DNA of 37,093 nucleotides from an uncultured Bacteroidales bacterium (lineage in GTDB: Bacteria > Bacteroidota > Bacteroidia > Bacteroidales > Bacteroidaceae), in contig CADAEK010000025.1 of the NCBI GenBank assembly GCA_902786925.1, positions 1 to 37,093 on the forward strand. The letters are read 5' to 3'. Shown one piece after another: positions 7,989-15,799 of this stretch (positions are counted from its first letter, which is position 1; every line of letters starts with the position of its first letter). A program made the position numbers and the translations under genes. The notes under the pieces are model-generated. The model was not told where the DNA came from, did not search any database, and worked only from the letters and a program-made list of their open reading frames with translations.

Positions 7989-8047
7989 CGTATTTTAAGC
8001 AAAAAGAGAAGACGTTTTAGGTGAAAAGTGAAGTGTGAAAAGTGTTT

Positions 8048-8824
8048 TTACTTTCCCATCCACTTCTTTCGTTCTCCGTCAGACATCTTTTCGATGGCGT
8101 AGCGGAGGGCCGTGCGTGGCATATCGTGCGCATGTTGCTCAAGGAAGTCGCGGAGCTGGTCCATGCTGACGCGTTTGCCCATCTCGCGGAGCATCCAGCC
8201 AACAGCTTTGTGCATGAGGTCGTGGGGATGGTGCAGATGCTTCTCGGCATAGCGGAGGCACCACGACGGGTCGCCTTGTTGTGAGGTCTTCCATGTGCTG
8301 ACCATGCTGATGCGCTGTTTCCACAGACAGGTGCTATTAGCTAAGTTGTCGAGTGTCTGTTGCTTATATGCTTGGTGAAGCCCGATGGCCTTACCGCCCA
8401 GATTGGTGGGCAGCGATAGCCAATGGCCAATGATCTTAGGTGCGGACATATCCACCAAGTCCCAGTTGTTGGCTTGTTCGGCATATTTTAGATAGAGCAT
8501 GACAATCTCGTCTCTTTGCAGGATGGCGTCAGGGTTGTTGATGAGGCGTTTGGTGGCCAGTCGCTCAAACTTGTCCACCAGCAACAGCCATCCGCAGAGC
8601 CTCACTTCATGCCAATGGTTCATCAGCAGTTCCGGTATCTCGCTGAGCGGTGTGTCTTTGGCCACCTTCACCACTTCTCGTGTCTGCGGTACTTTGATGC
8701 CCAAGAACTCATCGCCTTCACCATATTCGCCTTTCCCTGTTTTGAAAAAGCCCATCAATACCTTTCGCTGCTTCTCATTATACAGCGATTCCATATACTC
8801 TATAATGTCTTTTGCTGTGGTCAT
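8048..8824 (-). CDS. DNA alkylation repair protein (AlkD-like HEAT repeat)
   Basis: 258 residues, all-helical, matching the AlkC/AlkD-type DNA alkylation repair family (HEAT-like repeats that glycosylate bulky or cationic alkylpurines without flipping). Visible family blocks are FFKTGKGEYGEGDEFLGIKVPQTR near the N-terminus, YAEQANNWDLVDMSAPKIIG with the conserved Trp-Asp pair used for catalysis in AlkD, and LMHKAVGWMLREMGKR. Monocistronic with a consensus promoter 90 nt upstream. The UDG-like gene and recJ/recQ also in this window are unrelated units, so this is not a repair cluster. Confidence 0.88.
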   Translation of the reverse strand: MTTAKDIIEYMESLYNEKQRKVLMGFFKTGKGEYGEGDEFLGIKVPQTREVVKVAKDTPLSEIPELLMNHWHEVRLCGWLLLVDKFERLATKRLINNPDAILQRDEIVMLYLKYAEQANNWDLVDMSAPKIIGHWLSLPTNLGGKAIGLHQAYKQQTLDNLANSTCLWKQRISMVSTWKTSQQGDPSWCLRYAEKHLHHPHDLMHKAVGWMLREMGKRVSMDQLRDFLEQHAHDMPRTALRYAIEKMSDGERKKWMGK

Positions 8825-8914
8825 GTCTTGTTCAAACCGTTTCGGTATTTGTTTGTTTTTAGGAACAGAATGCCTGTTAGGGCACCCTTCTTAATGCTTG
8901 TTGTGTTTCGGGAA

Positions 8915-8944
8915 CAAAGGTACAGAAAAAACAATATTTGTCAA
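8915..8944 (-). promoter_or_regulatory. Consensus promoter of the AlkD-like gene
   Basis: TTG at 8944-8942, then 19 nt, then TACCTTTG at 8922-8915. The predicted leader is about 85 nt. Confidence 0.7.
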
Positions 8945-9016
8945 TAATTCAAGCTCATTTGTTCTACTAATGTAAGTTTTTTAGGTACAGCGAGTTTACC
9001 AATCGTGAATTTTAGT

Positions 9017-9055
9017 TACCTTTGCATCTTCGAACGAAAAACCATTTTATCTTTG
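9017..9055 (+). promoter_or_regulatory. Two stacked candidate -7 boxes before xpt
   Basis: TACCTTTG at 9017-9024 and TATCTTTG at 9048-9055. The second would start transcription almost at the ATG (9064). The TTTG of the first is 23 nt from the second and might serve as its -33 element. Confidence 0.45.
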
Positions 9056-9063
9056 AATACAGC

Positions 9064-9684
9064 ATGAATTTCTTAGAAGAGAAGATACTCCTTGACGGAG
9101 TGATTAAGGAAGGAAACATCTTGAAGGTGGATAGTTTCCTGAACCATCAGATTGACATAGACATCATGCGTCAGATTGCGTATGAGTTTCAGCGTCGTTT
9201 TAGGGGCATAGAGATTAGTAAGATACTGACGATTGAAGCGAGCGGTATTGCCATCGCCACGCTGTTGGGCAATCTTTATGATGTGCCTGTGGTGTTTGCC
9301 AAGAAAAGCGAAACAGCCAACAGCACAGACGACAAGTATGTGTCCCAAGCCTACTCGTTCACACACAAGAAGATGAATAACGTGTTTATCTCAAAGCCCT
9401 ATATGCACGCTACCGACAAGGTGCTGATTGTGGATGACTTCTTGGCTGACGGTCAGGCGATGCATGCATTGATAGACTTGGTGCATCAAGCCGGTGGTGA
9501 GGTGGCAGGTGTAGGTATTGCTGTGGAAAAAGGCCAGCAGCAGGGTGGACGGATTCTCCGTGAGGAAGGCTACAGGGTGGAGTCCATTGCCATCATCGAT
9601 TCAATGGATTGGCAGACCCAGACCATCCGATTCCGTCAGCAACCAGAACGAAAACTGGAAAATGCTCAGCTGAAAGCATTGTAA
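9064..9684 (+). CDS. xpt: Xanthine phosphoribosyltransferase
   Basis: 206 residues. It converts xanthine and PRPP to XMP in purine salvage. The PRPP-binding loop is VLIVDDFLADGQA at 120-132 (two acidic residues followed by the phosphate loop), and IEASGIAIA near 58-66 is the substrate-side segment of Xpt enzymes. The KYVSQAYSFTHKK block also matches Xpt. The family usually has about 190-195 residues; the extra length is at the C-terminus. The start is at MNFLEEKIL rather than a TTG at 9022 that would lie on the promoter. The xanthine/uracil permease gene follows after 37 nt, which supports xanthine as substrate. Confidence 0.92.
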   Translation: MNFLEEKILLDGVIKEGNILKVDSFLNHQIDIDIMRQIAYEFQRRFRGIEISKILTIEASGIAIATLLGNLYDVPVVFAKKSETANSTDDKYVSQAYSFTHKKMNNVFISKPYMHATDKVLIVDDFLADGQAMHALIDLVHQAGGEVAGVGIAVEKGQQQGGRILREEGYRVESIAIIDSMDWQTQTIRFRQQPERKLENAQLKAL

Positions 9685-9721
9685 TTTGTGCGATACAATT
9701 TAACTTCATAATCAATTATTC

Positions 9722-11035
9722 ATGGTGGATAACAAAAAACGTATTTATCAGTTGGATGGCCGTGTGCCTTTGGTGCAAGCTGTTCCATTTGGTCTTCAGC
9801 ATGTGCTGGCGATGTTTGTGGCCAACATCACCCCTATTATCATCTTAGCAAATGTGGTGGGCATTGAGCAAACTCTCAGTGGTGCCTTGATTCAGAACTG
9901 CATGATTATTGCGGGTATCGGAACGCTGATTCAGCTTTATCCTATTTGGCGCATCGGTTCACGCCTTCCTATCGTCATGGGTATCAGCTTCACCTTCCTG
10001 TCGCTGGCCATTTTCATCGCAACCACTCAAGGGATGGGTGCTTTGATGGGTGCAGTCGTCATTGGCGGTATCGTGGAAGGCCTGCTGGGACTTTTTGCCA
10101 AGTACTGGTTGTTTATCATTTCACGTGTGGTGGCTGCTACCGTAGTGACTGCTATTGGCTTCTCTTTGTTGCCTATTGGTGCCAATTCTTTTGCTGGTGG
10201 TCAAGGAGCAGCAGACTTCGGCTCTACACAAAACTGGATTGTCGGAACCTTTACACTCCTTACCTGTTTGGGCTTCCAGATTTTTGCTAAAGGCTTTTTA
10301 CGTTCCCTTTCTGTGCTCATTGGCTTGATTGCTGGCTACATCCTTGCTGTGTGCATGGGCATGGTCGATTTCTCTGGCCTTCAGAATGCTCCGCTTATCG
10401 AACTCCCTCGGTTCATGCCTTTTGAACTTGAATTCAACTGGGGAGCCATCCTCTCTATTGTAGCAATTTATTTGGTTTCTGCTACGGAAACAATAGGCGA
10501 TACAAACGCCCTCTGTGTGAGTGCATTGGAACGTCCTCCACACAAAGCAGAGCTGGGTGCCAGCATCTCATGTGATGGATTTGTCAGCAGCATTGCAGGT
10601 CTCTTTGGCTGTACTCCGATTACTTCTTTCAGCCAGAATGTTGGTCTTGCTGCCATGTCGGGTGTGGTAAACCGTTTTGCCATTGCAACAGGCGCTTGTA
10701 TCATGATTCTTGGTGGCATCTTCCCTCCTGTGGGAGCATTGCTCACCACGATTCCCCAAGCCGTTCTTGGTGGCTGCACCATCATGATGTTCGGCTCTAT
10801 TATGTATGCAGGTTTTGGCATGCTATCTAAGTGTGGTTTCACTGATCGCAACATGATTATTGTGTCTCTTTCGCTTAGTATAGGTCTTGGCTTTACGCAG
10901 GCAACGGGAATGTTCTCCATCTTCCCCCAGATTGTCCAGACGGTCTTTGCGGAGAACTGTGTGGCGGTGGTGTTCCTGCTGGCCGTCATCCTCAACCTTG
11001 TGCTTCCTAACAAGCCGCCAAGAAAGTACGCATAG
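9722..11035 (+). CDS. NCS2 family xanthine/uracil permease
   Basis: 437 residues with about 12-14 membrane segments. It matches the nucleobase:cation symporter-2 family: FGLQHVLAMFVANITP near the N-terminus, the helix-8 region ATETIGDTNAL and the helix-10 region GLFGCTPITSFSQNVGLAAMSGV, where purine ligands bind. The C-terminus is short and basic. Position directly behind xpt points to xanthine, possibly guanine or uric acid, as cargo. nadD follows after 4 nt. Confidence 0.92.
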   Translation: MVDNKKRIYQLDGRVPLVQAVPFGLQHVLAMFVANITPIIILANVVGIEQTLSGALIQNCMIIAGIGTLIQLYPIWRIGSRLPIVMGISFTFLSLAIFIATTQGMGALMGAVVIGGIVEGLLGLFAKYWLFIISRVVAATVVTAIGFSLLPIGANSFAGGQGAADFGSTQNWIVGTFTLLTCLGFQIFAKGFLRSLSVLIGLIAGYILAVCMGMVDFSGLQNAPLIELPRFMPFELEFNWGAILSIVAIYLVSATETIGDTNALCVSALERPPHKAELGASISCDGFVSSIAGLFGCTPITSFSQNVGLAAMSGVVNRFAIATGACIMILGGIFPPVGALLTTIPQAVLGGCTIMMFGSIMYAGFGMLSKCGFTDRNMIIVSLSLSIGLGFTQATGMFSIFPQIVQTVFAENCVAVVFLLAVILNLVLPNKPPRKYA

Positions 11036-11039
11036 CCTT

Positions 11040-11621
11040 ATGAAAATTGGCATTTACGGCGGAAGTTTTAACCCGATCCATAAGGGCCACACTGAACTGG
11101 CTGCATCTCTCGTGCTGCAAGGCTTGGTGGATGAACTATGGCTGTTGGTGTCACCGCTGAACCCATTGAAGCAAGGTGCTACAAGCAATATTGCTGAGTA
11201 TGAGCATCGGCTTAACATGGCGCGTTTGGCTACTGAAAATATAGAAGGCGTGAAGGTGTCGGACTTTGAACGGCACCTTCCTCTCCCTTCTTACACGATT
11301 ACCACGCTGAACGAGCTCCGTAAAGCGTATCCTGAGCATGAATTCGTTCTTGTCATTGGCGCTGATAATTGGGATCGTTTCCCTCGCTGGTATCATGCGC
11401 AAGAAATCGTGGAGACATATTCTATCCTCATCTATCGCCGTCCTGGTTGTGAGATAGATGAAGCGGCTCTTCCACCATCCGTTCAAGTAGTGGATACACC
11501 TTTGTATGATGTCAGTTCCACCCAAATTCGTGAGTCTGTTAAGCAAGGGCGCATCATGCATTTGTGGTTAAATGAAAAAGTGGTTGCATACATCAAGCAG
11601 CACCACTGTTATGGGGCTTAA
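11040..11621 (+). CDS. nadD: Nicotinate-nucleotide adenylyltransferase
   Basis: 193 residues. It adenylates nicotinate mononucleotide to deamido-NAD in NAD synthesis. The nucleotidyltransferase signature GGSFNPIHKGH is at 7-17, and the second signature VSSTQIRESV is near residue 160. GADNWDRFPRW fits the mononucleotide-binding block. The open frame extends upstream into the permease gene, but the ATG at 11040 aligns with the family start. Third gene of the xpt operon, 4 nt behind the permease. Confidence 0.94.
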   Translation: MKIGIYGGSFNPIHKGHTELAASLVLQGLVDELWLLVSPLNPLKQGATSNIAEYEHRLNMARLATENIEGVKVSDFERHLPLPSYTITTLNELRKAYPEHEFVLVIGADNWDRFPRWYHAQEIVETYSILIYRRPGCEIDEAALPPSVQVVDTPLYDVSSTQIRESVKQGRIMHLWLNEKVVAYIKQHHCYGA

Positions 11622-11656
11622 CCACGACTAAGAATCTCCTTTATTTGTTACGTTTC

Positions 11657-11698
11657 TGTGATTGGATTCTATTTCCTGAAATGATAGATGGTATCACA
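11657..11698. terminator. Imperfect hairpin between converging genes
   Basis: TGTGAT pairs with ATCACA at the ends, and ATTCTATTTC pairs imperfectly with GAAATGATAGAT inside. There is no good T-run on either side, so termination is only suggested by its place between nadD and the HhH/beta-barrel gene. Confidence 0.3.
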
Positions 11699-11715
11699 GG
11701 GGACTGCGATGTCAT

Positions 11716-13794
11716 TTAGAACTTCCATCTTATTTGTACTTGCAAGTCTTCTCTATGGTTGGCGTTGATACGTTCCAGTCCGCTACTGATGGTGCTCCGA
11801 TTGAAGTATTTCGTTATGCCGAGTTTTGTGTTGATGTAGAGGGATTGCTTGAAGAGAGGGATGGAAGCGAGTAGGGAAGTGCGGACCCCCTTATAATAAT
11901 ATAATGTGGAACCGAACGCGTAAAGGAGGGAGGGTTCGTAGTGAGAGATGCGCGCATTGTAGGTGTCGGTGTTGAAATAGGTGATTCCAAAGTCTAATCT
12001 GCATTTTGTATTGGGGTTTTGCCAACGGATGTTTTCTCCAATGGCAAAACCTTTCTCGTTGGGATTGCTGCCAAAGGTGATGAGGTTGCCTATGGCTGAA
12101 GTACGAATAGTGATTGACGGGGAAAGGCTGTAGCTCAATTGTAGCTTGATGTTTTGGTGTGTGTCATATTTGAGCACCTTTGTGGATTTTGTATTTGTTT
12201 CGTAGGCAAAATCTTTCTGCTTTGACTTGATACGGTAACGTGCCAAGAGACTCCATCTCAAGCGTGGAGAATAGAGTGCTTGTACCATTCCTTCATAACC
12301 ATACGTACTTGCTGATGCATTCTGTTTCAACCATGGGAAACACATCGCGTCCACGTAAGCTTCAAAATCGGTGTAGCGGATTGACTTGGATGTCCATCCC
12401 AAGAGGACTCCTTGCTCGTTTTGGACTTTGGAGTTTTCTCCAAATGCCTTGCCGTTTATGCTGACATATTTCGCACCGTAGTAGCGCCCTATGAGGGTGA
12501 GAAAATTGGATGAATTGACTTTTAAGCGGATGGTATTAAGGCTAGCGGTTCCGTTCCGCTGCTCTGTGTGGCTGAGTGCTGTTTCTCCGCTGAAGGTAAG
12601 GGAGTGGAAACGGTAAAAATAGGAAAGACTGCCGGCCAAGAAATCTTGCCCGCTCGCTTCGTATCGTCGATATGTGCTGGCGAGGGTGTTGTGGCGTGGC
12701 TGGAGCGGTATATCAAAATGGGTGGCAACAGCTGTGGCAGATAGGAACAGGGAGTTGTGGCTCCAATGTACGTTGCCGCCTATATTGGTGATGTGGAGAT
12801 TGTTTTTCTTGCTTCGCTCCAGCCGTGTGCGATGCAAACCGTCTGTTTTGAGCGAAGACATGCCTGTGGAGTCACTATTGTATGTGCCGTCTGCAGACTG
12901 GTAGGAACCGAATGCCGAGAACTTCCAGTGCTTTAGCGTTATGGTGGCTGCAGCACCAGTGAAATGACCGGATTCGTTCGTGGAAGAATGTTTGGTGATA
13001 CCCGCATTCATGCGATTGGCAGTGCTGAGCATCATCGCCTTGCTAAGCTTCATTCCATTGTTGATGACTAAGCCTTTGCCAAAACTTAGGCGGTAGTTGC
13101 CGATAATGGCCCGTTCCACGCAGCCAATGTTTCTCAGCATCATGTAGCCTGCCACATAGTCCACGCCTCGTTCTCCAGCATCCTTCTCCATTTGTATGCC
13201 TGCCAGCAGATGATTGCTTGCAGAAAATGCATATCGGAAGGCATGGCGTAAATTGTCGCCTCGATATACTTTGTTGGGTGATTTCTTCAACACATCAGGG
13301 GACACGTCTTTGTATCCCTCTTTGGTGTAAAAGGGTATGTCGGTGCGCCATACAGTTTCGTGAGAACTATACTTAAGAAGTTGCTGGAGTGTTGGTATGT
13401 ATTTAGGTGGTTCTATGATTTCAGCCTTCACAAACAACCGTAGCATGTCACGTTCTTTCTTGCTCAGGCTCTTTATCATCATCAATTCTCCTAAGCTGAT
13501 CATCTGCCCATTACGCTCCACGTAATGCAATATGTCTTCAATTTGTTCTTCGGCAAGAAATGGCAACTCGTCCATGTCTGCTTTTGTGGCGATATTGAGA
13601 TTGAGTGGATTGATGTGCAGTTCATAGAGACGTTCCATTGTCTCTTCGTCTATTGTTTCCTCGTCGGTATCTTCCAGCATCACGGCCACAAATTCATCCC
13701 ACGTCATTTGATGGGCTTCTTGCTTTGTTTGGCAGGAAGCATAGGTAAAGGCGCAAATAAAAAGAAGAAATGTACAGATAAAGTATTTCATCAC
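11716..13794 (-). CDS. Secreted HhH-domain protein with predicted C-terminal beta-barrel
   Basis: 692 residues with a signal peptide (about 1-20). After an acidic stretch comes a helix-hairpin-helix region of ComEA type (about 50-125: LNIATKADMDELPFL, then VERNGQMISLGELMMIKSL). From about 150 to the end the sequence is rich in alternating hydrophobic/aromatic strands and ends VQIRWKF, the terminal Phe expected of an outer-membrane beta-barrel. Large proteins with this architecture recur in Bacteroidetes; their role is not established and DNA binding at the surface is only inferred from the HhH part. It has a strong promoter divergent from the metal-efflux permease. An ATG one codon later is an equally good start. 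Confidence 0.8.
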   Translation of the reverse strand: MMKYFICTFLLFICAFTYASCQTKQEAHQMTWDEFVAVMLEDTDEETIDEETMERLYELHINPLNLNIATKADMDELPFLAEEQIEDILHYVERNGQMISLGELMMIKSLSKKERDMLRLFVKAEIIEPPKYIPTLQQLLKYSSHETVWRTDIPFYTKEGYKDVSPDVLKKSPNKVYRGDNLRHAFRYAFSASNHLLAGIQMEKDAGERGVDYVAGYMMLRNIGCVERAIIGNYRLSFGKGLVINNGMKLSKAMMLSTANRMNAGITKHSSTNESGHFTGAAATITLKHWKFSAFGSYQSADGTYNSDSTGMSSLKTDGLHRTRLERSKKNNLHITNIGGNVHWSHNSLFLSATAVATHFDIPLQPRHNTLASTYRRYEASGQDFLAGSLSYFYRFHSLTFSGETALSHTEQRNGTASLNTIRLKVNSSNFLTLIGRYYGAKYVSINGKAFGENSKVQNEQGVLLGWTSKSIRYTDFEAYVDAMCFPWLKQNASASTYGYEGMVQALYSPRLRWSLLARYRIKSKQKDFAYETNTKSTKVLKYDTHQNIKLQLSYSLSPSITIRTSAIGNLITFGSNPNEKGFAIGENIRWQNPNTKCRLDFGITYFNTDTYNARISHYEPSLLYAFGSTLYYYKGVRTSLLASIPLFKQSLYINTKLGITKYFNRSTISSGLERINANHREDLQVQIRWKF

Positions 13795-13807
13795 TCTAAA
13801 TTGGACT

Positions 13808-13839
13808 CAAAGGTAAGGCCTTTTCTCTGTATAGACAAA
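13808..13839 (-). promoter_or_regulatory. Consensus promoter of the HhH/beta-barrel gene
   Basis: TTTG at 13839-13836, 20 nt spacer, TACCTTTG at 13815-13808. It lies back to back with the permease promoter, about 30 nt apart. Confidence 0.72.
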
Positions 13840-13869
13840 CTTTGCAACCGGATTGCAAAACATTCTTTG

Positions 13870-13877
13870 TACCTTTG
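13870..13877 (+). promoter_or_regulatory. -7 box of the metal permease gene
   Basis: TACCTTTG, 26 nt before the ATG at 13904. Candidate TTG elements are 14 or 25 nt upstream, outside the best spacing. Confidence 0.55.
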
Positions 13878-13903
13878 CCGCAGAAAACAAAAAAAGACGG
13901 AAT

Positions 13904-15268
13904 ATGGAAAGTATTTTGAATGTATTGCAGGCTGTTTTGGGGATTGTCAATGAAATGTCCCCATACTTGCTGTTAGGCTTCCTGCTGGCAGGCATCATGC
14001 ATGCCTTCATCCCCGATGGATGGTATACGAAGTATCTTAGTGGCAACACATTTCGTTCGGTTGTCAATGCCGCTATCTTTGGCGTTCCGCTGCCTTTGTG
14101 TTCCTGTGGCGTAATACCAACGGCCATGTCTCTCCGTCGCGAAGGCGCTAGCAAGGGGGCGGTAGTCTCGTTCTTGATTGCTACGCCTCAAACAGGTGTT
14201 GACAGTATCTTTGCTACCTATTCCCTGATGGGTTTGCCTTTTGCCGTGGTGAGGCCGATTGCCGCATTGTGTACGGCTATTATTGGCGGTACATTCGTCA
14301 ATTGGAACGGCGATAACGAAGAGATGTCAGCGGTGGCAGATGCTTCTCGCGCCTATTCGGAACAGCCTCGTCTGTCCTTTGCCAGCCGTTGTGGGGAAGC
14401 CCTTAAATTTGGATTTGTGGAGATGATGGAGGATATTGGCAAATGGCTTGTTATTGGCCTTATTGTAGCAGGTCTCATCACTGTGCTGGTACCCGATTCG
14501 TTCTTTGCCATCTTCAGAGACAATACATTGCTAAGTGTGCTTCTGGTGCTTTGCGTCAGTGTCCCCATGTACATCTGCGCTACAGGAAGCATCCCAATCG
14601 CTGTGGCGCTGATGATGAAAGGACTTACGCCTGGTGCAGCTCTTGTCATGCTGATGGCTGGTCCGGCTTGTAACGTGGCGAGCATCCTTGTGGTTAACAA
14701 GGTGCTGGGCAAGAAGACGCTTCTGCTCTATCTTGCAGCCATCGTGGGTGGTTCCATCTTCTTCGGCTTCGGCATAGACTATCTCTTGCCACGTGAGTGG
14801 TTCACCGAGCATTTGAATAACACTCTTGCTTGCTGTCATGATGTGGCTGGCTGGTTTGAATGGCTTTGTACAGGCGTCCTTGCTTTACTTCTGCTCAATG
14901 TGCTCCGCATGAAGCTGATGCATCAGTCGGCATGCTCTTGTGGACATGGACATGGTGAACACTGCCATTGCCATGAACATCATGACCATTGTGGCTGTCA
15001 TGCAGATGAGGCTGAGTGCCATTGCCATGAAGAGGAAACATGCTCTGCCTCTGCAGCGGAATCATGTGAAACGCGTACCTATCGGATTAAAGGCATGACC
15101 TGTAATCATTGTCGTGCCAATGCAGAGAAGGTTATTCGTACGGTCCCAGGCGTGGAGTCTGTCTCCGTGGACCTTCAGAGTGAGATTGCTACAGTAGTAG
15201 GCGATGCTATAGATGACTCCGCTGTGCGTGAGGCCGTGGAAAGCATTGGTTTCACACTCGAAAGCTGA
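13904..15268 (+). CDS. SO_0444-type Cu/Zn efflux permease with His/Cys-rich linker and HMA domain
   Basis: 454 residues. The N-terminal part (1-350) is a two-half permease of the DUF318/ArsP-like superfamily with PLPLCSCGVIP (Cys66, Cys68), CATGSIPIAVAL and AGPACNVAS, the conserved Cys and Gly/Pro motifs of SO_0444 metal-efflux permeases. A linker of about 35 residues (near 352-386) is extremely rich in His and Cys (GHGHGEHCHCHEHHDHCGCH). The C-terminus is a heavy-metal-associated domain with GMTCNHC (Cys400, Cys403). Together these suggest export of copper, zinc or a similar ion, with the linker and HMA loading metal. Start at MESILN, after the promoter; an earlier in-frame ATG at 13853 would lie upstream of it. 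Confidence 0.85.
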   Translation: MESILNVLQAVLGIVNEMSPYLLLGFLLAGIMHAFIPDGWYTKYLSGNTFRSVVNAAIFGVPLPLCSCGVIPTAMSLRREGASKGAVVSFLIATPQTGVDSIFATYSLMGLPFAVVRPIAALCTAIIGGTFVNWNGDNEEMSAVADASRAYSEQPRLSFASRCGEALKFGFVEMMEDIGKWLVIGLIVAGLITVLVPDSFFAIFRDNTLLSVLLVLCVSVPMYICATGSIPIAVALMMKGLTPGAALVMLMAGPACNVASILVVNKVLGKKTLLLYLAAIVGGSIFFGFGIDYLLPREWFTEHLNNTLACCHDVAGWFEWLCTGVLALLLLNVLRMKLMHQSACSCGHGHGEHCHCHEHHDHCGCHADEAECHCHEEETCSASAAESCETRTYRIKGMTCNHCRANAEKVIRTVPGVESVSVDLQSEIATVVGDAIDDSAVREAVESIGFTLES

Positions 15269-15325
15269 ATGATTCCCATTAAGGCGTAAGCGTATGCCAG
15301 AATAGCTTGAGCCTGACATCCTAAA

Positions 15326-15393
15326 AATCGATGTGTCCCACATCGATTGAACGAAGTGCCCCACATCGATTTACCGATGTGGGGCACTTCGTT
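15326..15393. repeat. Pair of perfect palindromes downstream of the permease gene
   Basis: A 10-bp inverted repeat (AATCGATGTG with a 3-nt loop, 15326-15348) is followed at once by a perfect 19-bp inverted repeat (arms 15350-15368 and 15375-15393, containing GTGCCCCACATCG). The second resembles the hairpin at 19861-19898. Probably a dispersed palindromic element acting as a terminator. Confidence 0.75.
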
Positions 15394-15410
15394 TCTGAGC
15401 TTATTGAGGC

Positions 15411-15436
15411 ATCTTTTGGAGTGTGCCTTTTTCTCT
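15411..15436 (+). terminator. Possible terminator with T-run after the palindromes
   Basis: GGCA and TGCC close a short hairpin that is followed by five T. Weak alone, but it sits in the same place relative to the palindrome as the hairpin at 19916-19937 in the related element. Confidence 0.3.
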
Positions 15437-15536
15437 CTCTGCTCCGTATCCTCTTGGAGGCTTCTAAAGTATCATCTTATCCTTGTTCTGAACACGGGCT
15501 AGATAGCTGCAGCACTATAGCTTGAGACTTAAGGGC

Positions 15537-15602
15537 AAAAAAAATGGGTTGCCGCTGCAACCCGAACCTTTGTTAACCTTAAATCTAATACTATGAAAAA
15601 CA
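15537..15602 (-). ncRNA. Orphan small-RNA unit with own promoter and terminator
   Basis: A predicted transcript of about 65 nt begins near 15602 on the minus strand. It ends in a perfect 7-bp hairpin (GGGTTGC/GCAACCC, 15546-15563) followed by eight T (15544-15537). It contains no open frame of any size. The internal stretch reading TATTAGATTTAAGGTTAACA looks familiar to me from Bacteroidales intergenic regions, but that is recollection and not verified. The flanking genes are both on the plus strand, so it is not a leader of either. Confidence 0.55.
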
Positions 15603-15607
15603 CGTTG

Positions 15608-15638
15608 CAAAGATATGGGGTTTTGTGGATATTGTCAA
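15608..15638 (-). promoter_or_regulatory. Consensus promoter of the orphan small-RNA unit
   Basis: TTG at 15638-15636, 20 nt spacer, TATCTTTG at 15615-15608. This is one of the best matches to the Bacteroidetes promoter in the window, yet no gene follows it. Confidence 0.68.
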
Positions 15639-15799
15639 GAAAAAAATAAGAAAATAGCGAAGAAAGTTGTTTTTTCTTGACTATAATCAATAAAAGGACG
15701 TAAAAAGGCCCTAAAAAAGAAAAACATAAGGCGAAAATGGTGCGTATGTCATTTATTATCCTTAATTTTACATCGTAAATAAGAAATGAAAACTAAATA

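Noticed and set aside
10468-11013. 181-codon minus-strand frame opposite the NCS2 permease
   Set aside because: Antisense shadow of a conserved membrane protein with no motif of its own.
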